Shown piece after piece: positions 1 to 9,884 of a stretch of 64,000 bases of DNA. Location of the stretch: assembly GCA_021396245.1 (NCBI GenBank), contig WNYE01000048.1, positions 62,001 through 126,000 of the forward strand, read 5' to 3'. The translations under genes were made by a program, and so were the position numbers. The first letter of the stretch is position 1. Each line of letters begins with the position of its first letter. This stretch comes from Sporothrix humicola (lineage: Eukaryota; Ascomycota; Sordariomycetes; Ophiostomatales; Ophiostomataceae). Below the pieces are notes generated by a model that was given only the letters and a program-made list of their open reading frames with translations, did not search any database and was not told the DNA's origin.

Positions 1-509
1 GTATTTATGAGGGCGGTTTGACGAATGACATAATACAACGTACATAGACGATAGAATTTTGGTTACATACAGGTGGCTTAGCTGCGATAGAGCGGCTTTT
101 CTTCATACCACGTACATTCAACTCTTCTTCTCGAAAAGCTACTCTCTTTTGGCCATGCTATTGGTATCAAGCTCATCTCCACATTATATTTGTGGCCAAT
201 CCTGACATCAACCGTTCGCAGGGCCCCTGGCTAGCTGAAGAGCGTGGCGTTTTGGCTTGTTTACTAGCACAATCTATTGATTGTTTTTGATACGACTTTC
301 GGAATAGCATCGTTCCCGGCGAACGACTTTGCATTGCTTTGCTACTTTGTTCCCACAAGATGGACATTGCATTGTGTTGTGCGTGTCACTATCTTTGATA
401 TTTCCCTTCTTTTCCTTGTTTCTTTTTTTTCCTTTTTTCTTTTCATTTGATTTTTGTTTCTGATCTTCTTCTTCATCATCGACAATCTCCTACCCTCTCA
501 AACCGCAAT
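1..509. other. Intergenic start of window and leader of the first gene
   Basis: I see no gene here. The only open frame (about 64 codons on the minus strand near 173-367) has no recognisable content. From about 400 the plus strand becomes T- and CT-rich and runs into the first gene's start codon, as is usual for a fungal promoter and 5' leader. Confidence 0.5.
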
Positions 510-1163
510 ATGAAGGGCATCTCTCATTTTCTGGCCCTTGGCCTGGCCATTAACGGCGTCACTGCATCTCGCTGCCGTCCAGGCTCTGCCTCGTCTTCTT
601 CGGCCTCGTCGTCGGCCTCGGCTTCCGCATCGCCTCTTCCGCCTGCCCCGCCTCCTTGCACCAACGTCATTGAAGACGGCAACTTTGTCAACGGCTTCTC
701 GTCCTGGACAAGTGGCTCACAAGGCGCTGCTCTCGTCTATCCCGTCTCTGGTTCCGGATGTACATCCTTGACGCCGACAACATCGTGCGCCGAAATCAAG
801 CTCACACCGGTTGAGGGCGAAACAAACAACTATGCGTGGATCGAGAGCGAGCCTTTTACCCTGACCCAGGGCGTCACCTGCGCACTGAGCATCGATACGT
901 ACATGGGGATCGGCGGCTCCAATCTTGCCATCAGCTACACCTATTCATTCAACGACGTCGGCAACCCCCAGAAGCGGAGTGTCGACGACGTGGCTGGCCA
1001 CAAGATGCTCGAGAAACGTATCGGTTTACTTACCTACAAAACAGGCACTACCGTCGGCACCGGCAATCCGCAAACGCTGCGCATTATGCTCTCTTCGCGC
1101 ACAGTGCTGGTCACGATGGATGTGTCCCATATTACTCTCATTCCGGCCAACTGTCCTGTTTAA
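510..1163 (+). CDS. Small secreted cysteine-containing protein, CBM-like fold possible
   Basis: A single-exon gene for 217 residues. I chose the ATG at 510 because it gives a clean signal peptide (about residues 1-19, MKGISHFLALGLAINGVTA). The frame is open 21 codons further upstream, but that extension would bury the signal. After the signal comes a Ser/Ala linker (about 25-41), a Pro-rich stretch, then a domain from Cys50 beginning IEDGNFVNGFSSWTSG. That beginning resembles the first strand of galactose-binding-like or CBM modules; this is an impression, not a search result. There are six cysteines (22, 50, 84, 93, 124, 215). Two dibasic KR pairs (155-156 and 169-170) bracket a 12-residue stretch and could be Kex2 sites. 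It is likely extracellular or wall-associated; function unknown, and an effector-like role is only one possibility. Confidence 0.75.
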   Translation: MKGISHFLALGLAINGVTASRCRPGSASSSSASSSASASASPLPPAPPPCTNVIEDGNFVNGFSSWTSGSQGAALVYPVSGSGCTSLTPTTSCAEIKLTPVEGETNNYAWIESEPFTLTQGVTCALSIDTYMGIGGSNLAISYTYSFNDVGNPQKRSVDDVAGHKMLEKRIGLLTYKTGTTVGTGNPQTLRIMLSSRTVLVTMDVSHITLIPANCPV

Positions 1164-1785
1164 GGAGATGGTGATCGTGTGGTTGTTGAATACGTCAACC
1201 GCTTTCCCTAGGATTTTTTTTATCTTCTTTTCTTTCTTTATTTCATTAATTTATATTTATTTTATAATATTTGCGCTTTCTTTCCTCCCATTTCGTCGTT
1301 TTTTTCTTAAAAAACTTTACATAGAAAAGGCTGAAGCCAAGATCATAAATTGTATGCAATGATCTCAATCCCTAGATCGACCGTCATAAAGCAATGGTAT
1401 AGGCTATCATCAACCGATCGAGAGTTGGAGAGTTACCCCAGGCTTTACATTTTGGGTAGTCCAGTGTGTATCTGTTTAACAACTTGTAGCTCCGAAGTTG
1501 CCCCATGCTTTAACTGAATGTTCCCCAACTCAATCCCTCTCCAACTTTGGTGACGTTTCCTCGGTATCCGACCTCATATTCCATGGCTATGCTTCCCGAG
1601 GAGTTGAGATGCATGCGTTTCTAGATATCACATATAAAAGAACGGAAATCATTCAGACATGATCTCAAGTGTAGTGAGATAATGTTTTCAACACACCCTT
1701 TTTTCGCCTCCTTTTAACTTTTTTTCATTTTCACTTCATTCTCAAGAAATAAACCAACGAGTAATAGAACACACATCTCACTAAA
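1164..1785. promoter_or_regulatory. Intergenic region: 3' end of secreted protein gene and SDR promoter
   Basis: AT-rich sequence just after 1200 is probably the 3' UTR of the preceding gene. The 10-mer agttggagag (1423-1432) and its inverse ctctccaact (1537-1546) lie about 105 bp apart. A TATA-like TATAAAAG is at 1633-1640, followed by a CT-rich leader to the SDR start at 1786. Confidence 0.5.
1633..1640 (+). promoter_or_regulatory. TATA box of the SDR gene
   Basis: TATAAAAG sits about 150 bp upstream of the SDR start codon and is followed by a pyrimidine-rich leader, a normal distance for a fungal TATA element. Confidence 0.5.
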
Positions 1786-2841
1786 ATGGCCAAGCCAGTT
1801 GCACTTGTCACTGGCGCATCGGTATGTTCTTGAACCGTGTTTGTGTTTTTGACTCATTACTTTCTAATCATTCGTATCTCAGTCCGGAATGGGCGAGGGA
1901 TTCACGAGAGATCTCGTGAGGCAGGGCTGGCAAGTTGCCATGGTCGATATGCGACCCAATGCAAACCTTTTATCGGAGCTCGGCGAAAACAATGTCAGCT
2001 TTCACGAGGGAAATGTCGCCGATTATGACAGCCAAGCACGGTGCTTCCAAGAAGCGTGGAATCGATATGGTCGTCTAGATCTCGTGTGCCTAAACGCTGG
2101 CATCATCGACCGTGGCTCGCTGTACAACCTGGGCGACTCGAAAGACAGCGATGCGATCCCACCGAAGCCGGATCTGTCGTGCACCGACGTCAATGTCAAG
2201 GGAGTGTATTATGGAACCCATCTAGCGGTCCATTTTATGCGCAAGAACAAGGGCGATGCGCCTCCAGGCGGAAGGAACATTGTCGTGACGGCAAGCGCGG
2301 CCAGTATGTATCCGCACGAATGCTATCCTGAATACAGCGGAAGCAAAGCAGCGGTAAGTCGATTGTTGGGTTGTTCTTTGAGATTAGCTGAGAAAGATTC
2401 GACACTGACAAAAACAGGTGTACAATTTTGTGCGTGCCTCTGCCCGTGTACTCAAACTAGTAAGCGATGTCTCATGGTGGCTCTTTCCGTTTGACCCCTG
2501 CACTACTTACAGCCTTTCAGAAGCACAATATCCGATTCAACTGCATCCGGCCAGGATTCGTCATGACAGGCCTCACACCCCCAGGCATGCTCGATGCCAT
2601 CAAGCCGCAGAATGTCACGCCGCTAGCGACGATTGTCCACGCGCTCAACCAAATCATCGGCGACGAGTCCTTGGTAGGCGCGGCACTCGAGTGTTCAGTC
2701 ACCAAGATTCTTCTGACGCCAGAGCCTGAGTTCTTGAATGGGGAGCCGTCACAGCGGGCCAGCTTTGTGTGGGAGCCGAGCTTCACGGCGCTGCACGGCG
2801 AGCCTTCCAACCTACCGGATGCCGAGGGGCCGGTCGCGTAA
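1786..2841 (+). CDS. Short-chain dehydrogenase/reductase (classical SDR, 15-PGDH-like)
   Basis: Four exons: 1786-1821, 1883-2353, 2418-2459 and 2521-2841, together coding 289 residues. All three introns start GTA and end AG, and every junction keeps frame. Exon 1 ends inside the cofactor motif, so TGASSGMGEG forms only after splicing, which supports the model. The LNAG motif follows, and the catalytic YxxxK is YSGSK in exon 2 with a serine in the preceding VVTASAAS strand. Length and motif order match classical NAD(P)-dependent oxidoreductases with a Rossmann fold, probably soluble. The closest subgroup by eye is 15-hydroxyprostaglandin-dehydrogenase-like SDRs, but the substrate cannot be read from sequence. 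The gene is convergent with the acetoacetyl-CoA synthetase gene, 215 bp apart stop to stop. Confidence 0.88.
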
Positions 2842-3056
2842 GACGCGCATGCAGTGTTGAGGAAGAATGAACGAAGAAATATTGATAATATATGGAATGA
2901 CTCTATGGTCTATTTTCTGTACATAAATGATGACAACCACAACAGGCAAGAGCAGATTATACAAGATTTTTAAACGGAAAGAACATGTACAACAAATGTG
3001 AATATCCGGGAAGGAACGAAACTCCCTCGAAAACAGGAAAGAGCAACCACGCCCTT

Positions 3057-5430
3057 CTATAATTTGGTCTTGGGCTTGTCGCCTGGCAGATCCCGGAACT
3101 GTTCGTACAGCTTGAGTACCTCTGGGTTGGCGACGGTACCGCTAACGGCTGCCTTGCGCCCGCTGACAATGTGCTTGACGTTGATCTCGCACTTTTTGCC
3201 ATTGACTGTGTAGGGAATGTCGCTGACTTCGAAAATGTAGCGCGGGACGTGACGGTTGCTGTATTTGGCACGAATGGCGGCGCGGAGGCGGTCGGCCAGG
3301 TCGTCGGTCAGGGATCCACGGCCGGGATGCATCTTGACGAACAGAAGAACGCGCTCATCGAGATCGGCGGAGCGCTTTTGGCCAACGCAGAGAGTATCGG
3401 CAATGTCGAGGAAGGTTTCGGTGACAGCGTAAATTTCTGCCGATCCGAAACGGACGCCCGAAGGGTTTAGCACACCGTCGGATCTTCCAAGAATTGCGAG
3501 ACCATCGGTATTAGGGAGACGCTGGATGTAGTCGCCGTGGCACCAGATGCGGGGACCGAAACGCTCAAAGTAGGAGGCATAGTAGCGCTCGAGACCGTCC
3601 TTGCCGTGGAAAGCGACGGGCTGGCTGGGGAAGGGACGTGTACAGACAAGCTCGCCGGCCTGGCCAGATGCTTCGACGGAGACCGGTGCGTCCTGAGCGG
3701 CGTCCATAATATCGACGGCCATGCCGAGGGCCTTGCACTGAATTTCGCCCGTGTAGACAGGCAGAAGAGGAGTTCCGCAGACGACTGACAAGTTAGTGTG
3801 AGCACAATTTTTCTTATATCGGTGACTTGAAAACATACAGCTGCCGCAAATGTCGGTGCCACCGCTCATAGAAATGAGCTGAGTCGAGGCCGGGAAACCC
3901 TCGCGGTAGAACCAATCGTAGAGCTCAGCGGAGAGGACGAAACCGGTGGACGTGACGGTACGGAAGGGAATCTTGAAATTCTCTGGGGGCGGAGAGGTTA
4001 GTAAGCCAAAAATAACGAGTACAAGGCAAGCATCTGACAAACTTACTCGGGGCGAGGCCTTTACTCCGGAGATCGGCCAAGTATCGTGGCGATGTGCCAA
4101 AGACAGAGACGCTGTTTGATAATTAGGAAATGGGCATCAAATTGGACATCTCACTACTTACCCGACTTCTTGTGCCAGATCCAGTAGAATTGTTGGCTTC
4201 GGATGGTATGGTGAACCGTCGTAGAGCAGCATCGACTTGCCGGACGAGATGTTGACAAAGTTGAGCACCCACATCACCCAAGATGTCTGTTGGTCAGTAA
4301 TGAAGAGTCAATTCAAGGTTTATGGAAAGAAACACCTACCGTGGTATATTGGAAAACAACGTCGTCTTTCCGGATATCGTGCTGGAGGATCATGTCGGCC
4401 TTGACTTTCAACGCAACACCCTGCTCTGTCAGTGGATGTCAAGCACATAATATCTTGAGAGAAAGAACTTACTCCTGCCGAGTGCACAATGCACTTTGGC
4501 TTTCCGGTCTGCAATTGTTAGTCAATCCACGCTCGCAAGCTATTTACAGGTGTGTCTTGCTTGACCCACCGTTCCTGAGGAAAATAGGATGAAGCCGGGG
4601 TGTGAGAAGGGCAGCAGCGCAAAATCGAGAGGCGTGTTCTTGTCGCGAGCCAGAAAGTCGTCAAAAGTGCATCCACGGCAGATTGTGCCAATGTCTGGCC
4701 GCTGGCCGCTGTAATCGATCACCACGACGTTCTGCAGCGAAGCGCCGCCGCTCGCCTTGCCCAGCAGCGCCGACCACTCTGCCAGCCGCTCCGCCAGGTT
4801 GATCTTCTTGTTTGCGTACGTGTAGCCGTCGTCGGCAAAGACGAGTTTTGGCGCAACTTGGCCATATCGGTCGACAATGGCCGCTGATCCCAGATCCGGC
4901 GACGACGAGGACCAAACGGCGCCCAGAGAGAGTGCAGCGAGTGCCAGGACCATGGCGTCGACCGAGTTGGACACGACAGCGGCCACAACGTCGCCTACCA
5001 CAATACCCGAGGCAACCATGGCGCCTCTTGCCCGCCGCACTCTCTCGCGCAGCTGCCGCCACGTCACGCGCTCAATGCCGTCCCGGCCCTCGCGCGCAAA
5101 GTGCACGGCCACCTGGTCGTCGGCGCCGTCGCGCAGCAAAAACTCGGCCAGGTTGAGGCGGTCGTTGGGGAAGAATGTCGGCGGCGGGAACATGATGTTT
5201 GGATCGACGCCCTCGCCTAGCATCGGCCCCGGTTCCGGTTGTCCGGGCGGCGCCAGCTGCAGGAAGCGGTACGCCTCGCGCCAGAACACGGGCAGCGTTG
5301 CGGCGTCGACGGACCAGCTGTGGAGGTCATGGTATGTCTTGAGATTGAGGCCGTAAGTTTTGTTGATGTGGGCAATAAACTGCGCTGGAATGGTCGCAGC
5401 AGTATCGCGAGGGGTCCAAAGAGGCTGCAT
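3057..5430 (-). CDS. AACS: Acetoacetyl-CoA synthetase
   Basis: Seven exons on the minus strand: 5430-4570, 4508-4473, 4420-4340, 4286-4162, 4111-4047, 3982-3839 and 3784-3057. All six introns are GT-AG, phases agree, and the product is 679 residues, close to the usual length of the family. It activates acetoacetate with ATP and CoA to acetoacetyl-CoA, normally in the cytosol, feeding sterol and fatty-acid synthesis or ketone use. Visible family features: the N-terminal ACAS region, the adenylation P-loop SSGTTGKPKC assembled across the first intron, the SWVMW and SGGTDICGSF segments, and the C-terminal lysine motif PYTVNGKKCE that carries the adenylation lysine. The ATG at 5428-5430 (MQPLWTPRDT) starts near the family's usual N-terminus; the frame stays open 20 codons further upstream. 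A CCAAT box lies about 690 bp upstream (6118-6127). Confidence 0.93.
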
Positions 5431-6308
5431 TGCGGCGGCGGAAGGGTAAACAAATGCAAATTGTATCGTACGGTGTAGATGGGAGAACACCGAAATGCAA
5501 AGTCTCCCAATTGACGAGATACAAAAGAAAAATTGACAATTCTAAAAAATGAAATATAAAGCTTCCCCAAGCTGTTGAGCTGTCCCCCTTGCACCTTCCC
5601 GTAGCTCACTTACACGCACTTTCCTCCGATACGGTCACTCTGCATACACTCAATTCCCGGCCAGTCAGAACTCTCCAATGCACTTGCCCAAAGCAAGGCT
5701 TGTTGACCGCGGCTAATAAACCGACGAATGCCGCCCGCCAGCCTCGGGCCAGCGCTGGACCGAAGCCACTTACACGTCTTACAGCGCCTGTAGTGCACTG
5801 CCAGAGCACGCTAAAACCCCAGATTTTAGCGGCCTTGCCCTACAAGTCATCCTTTGTCGGTGTTTGCCGAGCCGCTCTCTCGCGGATGTCCTTTGTATTC
5901 GGAGGCATTTCCGAAGCGCTGACACGGTCCGTGAGACAACGGGAAGGCATCTCCGTCCGTGATCGGCTGTGGCGTTTACATGTACATTTTTGTGTGTTTG
6001 TCTTGCTTCACATGTGTGTAGTAAAGATGGGCGTTTAAGAAAGCAAGGTCACGTGCACAGATCTCGATGTAATACTCTTCGGAAAGAAGGAGCGAAGTAA
6101 ATAAAGAATACCAGATTGACCAATCAGAGCGCATGCCTTACGATACATCCAACAGGAGCATTGCCTTCCCCTCGTTCCTTCGCGTCTTCCTTGAACAAAC
6201 CCAGACCATGATAACCGACACGATACACCCACCGCCCAGCAAAAGCGATACAACACGCGACCTAGAAACAAACGATACCCGAATAAACGAACGCAACTAT
6301 CTAGATAC
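5431..6308. promoter_or_regulatory. AACS promoter and 3' region of the orphan gene
   Basis: No gene is visible. The stretch lies upstream of AACS and downstream of the orphan protein gene, both on the minus strand. GACCAATCAG at 6118-6127 matches a CCAAT-binding-complex site. Confidence 0.5.
6118..6127 (+). promoter_or_regulatory. CCAAT box (CBC/Hap-type) upstream of AACS
   Basis: GACCAATCAG agrees with the RRCCAATCR consensus of the fungal CCAAT-binding complex. It lies about 690 bp upstream of the AACS start codon, so a role in AACS control is plausible but untested. Confidence 0.35.
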
Positions 6309-9300
6309 CTAAACCTCAGCCCCGTCGACATCCATCGATTCATCGTCCCCTTCCGCCTCTTCAGCCTCAATCGCGTCGACTCGATCTCTCACCAATGCCA
6401 TCCAGTCGATACTCATTGGATAGTCCTTTACTTCCGGCAGCTCCGTTCTCTCAAATTCGATCACCCGAACCCGCTGTCCGTTCTCGTCGACCTCCTCGCC
6501 GTCGTCGGCCGCGCTCCTCTTCCGCTTTTGTCCAAATGGCAGCTTCGATCCCAACCACCCAAGGACCCCTCTCTTCTTATTCTCCATCTCCTCCCTCTCC
6601 GCGTCCAAGTCGAAACCGATCTCATTGGCTACCTTGCGCGTGAGATCGCGAATCAACACCTGCCTCTGCAGCGCCGATTCGCCCTGGTGGAACTCTGGGT
6701 GAATTCTCGTCGTCCGCTGGTAGCCATAGCCCGGTCCCGAAAACAGCCACAGATACTCGGGCGACGCCGGATCCTCGCTTGCCGGATCCCAGAGCAGTTC
6801 TGGGTCGAGTGCAACCCGAGCCCCATCGACGACTTGTGCTGCCGTTTCGGGTGTCTGCAAGTGCAGCGGCCAACGGTCCATGTGGAAGAATTGAGGAGCC
6901 TCGCCGACAATCGAAGGATGGGCCCAGTCCCAGATGCTCGCCGTCGAGCCGCTGGCGGCAGTGCCCGGCCATCCAGACAGCGGTGTCTGTTGTCCCGATG
7001 CGGCCTCATCAATCAAGTGGCTGGACACTATCTGACGAGCCTCGGTCTCGGTAAGTGCCCCAAGTTCGGAATACTCGTCTGGATCAGCCAGTCGGATGAC
7101 ATCAGAGAAGGTGGTCGGTACACCCTCATATTGCGCTTCCTGAAGAGCTCCGCTTTGGTGAAGCAGCGCATGGTATGTATTGTGCCAGATGCGAATCGAT
7201 CTCTGCATAGCGCCGCTTCTGTTGCCACGGCTCTGCCTTGAGTTTGCCTCCCACTTGGGCCGTTCTTCCAGCTCAAGCTCACGCAAGGTATGGCCGAACC
7301 GGAACGCCAAGACATTGAAGAAGTTTCGCACATCCTCCGACAGAGGCACGTCCTCGGAAGCACGTCCGCTCGCCAAAGTTTCGGCCCAGTTAGCGTCAAC
7401 ATCGATCGACCGACGAGGTGCGCCAACGGCAATGTCTTCGCTGTCCTCTGCATCTCCCGAAGCGCTTGCCGAAGAGGATCGCCTCGCCCACGCTGGGTGG
7501 ATGCGGTGCTCAGGGTGCACGTCAAGTACCGGGCGCTGCACAATACCATGCGACTTTTCGAATGGAAGATGCACAAACTGACACCGGCCTGCATGGCTGA
7601 GACGCGCGAGGAAATGCAGTGTGTCGTAAAGGCAGAACTGCGTCCTCTCTGTGGTTTCTGGTCTAGTCTCTGGATCAGTCGGCACACCATTGATGGCCAT
7701 CATCAAGACCGTCACCGGGACCTGGGTATCGGCAGTGCGAAACACCGTTCGTCCCGGGTCGTCCAGCAATGCTTGGAACCGATGCGCAAAAGTGTGGTAC
7801 ATGGCACGACTTCCCTCCTCTTCTGCCTTGTTCTGGACGTCTTCGGCATTGTCGGGATCGACGCTTTTGTCTTCGTCGAGATGCGGCCCTCTCGGTAGTG
7901 GTTGAGAGAGCTGCTCGTTGGTCGAGTCAGACAACAAGAACTGCAGCCACCGGGCCTCCGTCTCGTTGACGCGGCGGATGCGTCTGGTATCACCAGTGCC
8001 TCCATCTATGTCATAGCGTTTGCGGAGACGCAACGACGCACCCGGACCTTCTCCTCGCAAACCCCGCTCCACATTCTGGAGAACCTCGTCGAGCAACGGC
8101 CGCGGCGCAATATCCGAACGGCGAAGCAGCAGACGTCCAATGCCGCGGAGCAGCACAAGCAGACGGCGGTTGTTTTCCATGGACACAGGCAGTGGCCCAG
8201 TATCGTCGCCAAGATTTCCGAGACCGTATGCGCCCTCGAACGGAGGCAATGTGACCCAGCCCGGTCTATTGCTACATTGTGCCTCGGCAACTTCACGCGC
8301 CTGCTGCATCCAGTGCTGTCGGAACCGTCGGTAGCGGCCCATCTGTACCGTGTATGGATGTGTCTCCAGCTCTTCCCATTTCGACCCGTCGAGGTTGCCT
8401 TCTCCGCCGTCTTGTGCATGGCCAATTTCTCGGTCCCCGCCCGACCGCACGCCGTTGGCAAGCGTTGTCTGGAGCACAGTATGGGCCGCAAACGAGCGTC
8501 CAGACGTCCGCAGAAGCTCCGCCATCGACGGTGCCTCAATTTGACTCTGGTTCGGGTCAGCAGACAGCGGCTGTACGTCGTCGGCGCTCGCTAGGATACG
8601 AGCGGGCACTTCAGTGTGGCTGCGGTCTCTCATACTGAAATCACGGTGGTGGTCGAGAAGCTCGTTGACTTTGTCCAGAAGCTGCTGCGTGTGGTCATCC
8701 AGTGTTACCGAAGGGCTTGGGAAGTCGTCAGAAGAGGAGCCTTCTATGGCAGCCAGTGCTGCCTCGGCCTCTGCCAATGCTTTCGCCGGACCATCATCGG
8801 CACCGACATCGATACTCTCGGCCTTCTCGTCGCTCCATTCAACGCCTTGCACAACAGCCGCAAACTCTTCGATGCTGGCAAACCGGTCGTGCCACTGCGG
8901 ATCGGCCGATACATTCCGATGGCTCAAGTAGGCGATCGCCTGTAGGAGACGGGTGGTGCGCCGAGCCAGAGCGTTTTCCAGCTCGTTCTGGAGGCGCGAG
9001 TAAGCAGTATTATCGTTGCTGTCATCAGACATCTCCTCGTACAATGCGTTCAGCCGGTTGTAGGCGTCTTCGTCGTCAAGGAAACTGTCGTCAAAGAAGC
9101 TTTCGTCAAACTCGATTTCGTTGGCAATGTAGTCCTCAACATCCGTTTGAGACTCAAATAGCCGACTGCTGGTAGCAAACGCGCTCTCGCCTCCCTGGGT
9201 TTCCTCTGCCGTTGCCTCTTCTTGTGGAAGCAGCAGAGTGACGGGGTATGACACTTTGGGCAGCTGCAAATTGACACGCCGCGTGCCGTCATTGTCGATA

Positions 9301-9884
9301 TTGTCGCTCAAAACAAGGGCAATGTGCCTCGTCTGCGTGGGGCTCTCGTTGACGATCTCGAAGTCCTCTCCATCCCACTCGCGCGGTCCGCCACTTGCCT
9401 CCACAGCCGCGGATGGGTTGATGCGCGGCCGCAAGTCGTGTGGACTAGGGCCGGAGCCGGAGCCGGGACCAGAGCCGGAGCTGGGGCCAGAGGCTGAGCC
9501 GCGGTTCGCTCTGGTACTACTGTCGCTCCTGTTCCTGGCGCTTTCCTGGCTCCTGGTCCGGCTGCTGTACATGGGGCCCGACTCGCGGCCGAGAACACGG
9601 CCAGCGCCGGCAAAGGAGGGCTCGCTATCCGGCTCGGGCATTTCCAGTGTATACTCGACATGTGTGCCGGTCGGCAGCGAAGCAGCGCCAGCTTCGCGAA
9701 TAGCACGTATGAGCTGGTTCAGGGCCTCATCCATGGGTGCTCCGCCTTGCGTCCCGGCTGGAACAGAGGAGGAAGCAGGAGGAGAGACATTTTGGCTGGA
9801 ATCATCTCGGTCGGAGCTTTGCACGCTGTCCTCACGGTCTGGAAGAGCAGCGAACGTGACGGTGCGATTACGTCGAGGAGCCAT
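6309..9884 (-). CDS. Orphan acidic protein with low-complexity N-terminus
   Basis: An intronless frame of 1191 residues. I prefer the ATG at 9882-9884 (MAPRRNRTVTFAALPDRE); the frame is open 26 codons further upstream. The N-terminal ~130 residues are Ser/Pro/Gly-rich and include a GSGP-type repeat (DNA near 9450-9502). The middle is rich in Glu, Asp, Ala, Trp and Arg and has helical stretches that look like a structured domain. Near the C-terminus KRKR (about 1120-1123) could be a nuclear localisation signal, followed by a very acidic tail ending DDESMDVDGAEV. I see no signal peptide, membrane segment or catalytic motif and do not recognise the family. Its sustained length in GC-rich codons makes it a real gene. 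It runs away from the large gene-free region. Confidence 0.85.
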   Translation of the reverse strand: MAPRRNRTVTFAALPDREDSVQSSDRDDSSQNVSPPASSSVPAGTQGGAPMDEALNQLIRAIREAGAASLPTGTHVEYTLEMPEPDSEPSFAGAGRVLGRESGPMYSSRTRSQESARNRSDSSTRANRGSASGPSSGSGPGSGSGPSPHDLRPRINPSAAVEASGGPREWDGEDFEIVNESPTQTRHIALVLSDNIDNDGTRRVNLQLPKVSYPVTLLLPQEEATAEETQGGESAFATSSRLFESQTDVEDYIANEIEFDESFFDDSFLDDEDAYNRLNALYEEMSDDSNDNTAYSRLQNELENALARRTTRLLQAIAYLSHRNVSADPQWHDRFASIEEFAAVVQGVEWSDEKAESIDVGADDGPAKALAEAEAALAAIEGSSSDDFPSPSVTLDDHTQQLLDKVNELLDHHRDFSMRDRSHTEVPARILASADDVQPLSADPNQSQIEAPSMAELLRTSGRSFAAHTVLQTTLANGVRSGGDREIGHAQDGGEGNLDGSKWEELETHPYTVQMGRYRRFRQHWMQQAREVAEAQCSNRPGWVTLPPFEGAYGLGNLGDDTGPLPVSMENNRRLLVLLRGIGRLLLRRSDIAPRPLLDEVLQNVERGLRGEGPGASLRLRKRYDIDGGTGDTRRIRRVNETEARWLQFLLSDSTNEQLSQPLPRGPHLDEDKSVDPDNAEDVQNKAEEEGSRAMYHTFAHRFQALLDDPGRTVFRTADTQVPVTVLMMAINGVPTDPETRPETTERTQFCLYDTLHFLARLSHAGRCQFVHLPFEKSHGIVQRPVLDVHPEHRIHPAWARRSSSASASGDAEDSEDIAVGAPRRSIDVDANWAETLASGRASEDVPLSEDVRNFFNVLAFRFGHTLRELELEERPKWEANSRQSRGNRSGAMQRSIRIWHNTYHALLHQSGALQEAQYEGVPTTFSDVIRLADPDEYSELGALTETEARQIVSSHLIDEAASGQQTPLSGWPGTAASGSTASIWDWAHPSIVGEAPQFFHMDRWPLHLQTPETAAQVVDGARVALDPELLWDPASEDPASPEYLWLFSGPGYGYQRTTRIHPEFHQGESALQRQVLIRDLTRKVANEIGFDLDAEREEMENKKRGVLGWLGSKLPFGQKRKRSAADDGEEVDENGQRVRVIEFERTELPEVKDYPMSIDWMALVRDRVDAIEAEEAEGDDESMDVDGAEV

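Noticed and set aside
4877..5356. 159-codon plus-strand frame opposite AACS
   Set aside because: Arg/Ser-rich antisense shadow of the AACS first exon.
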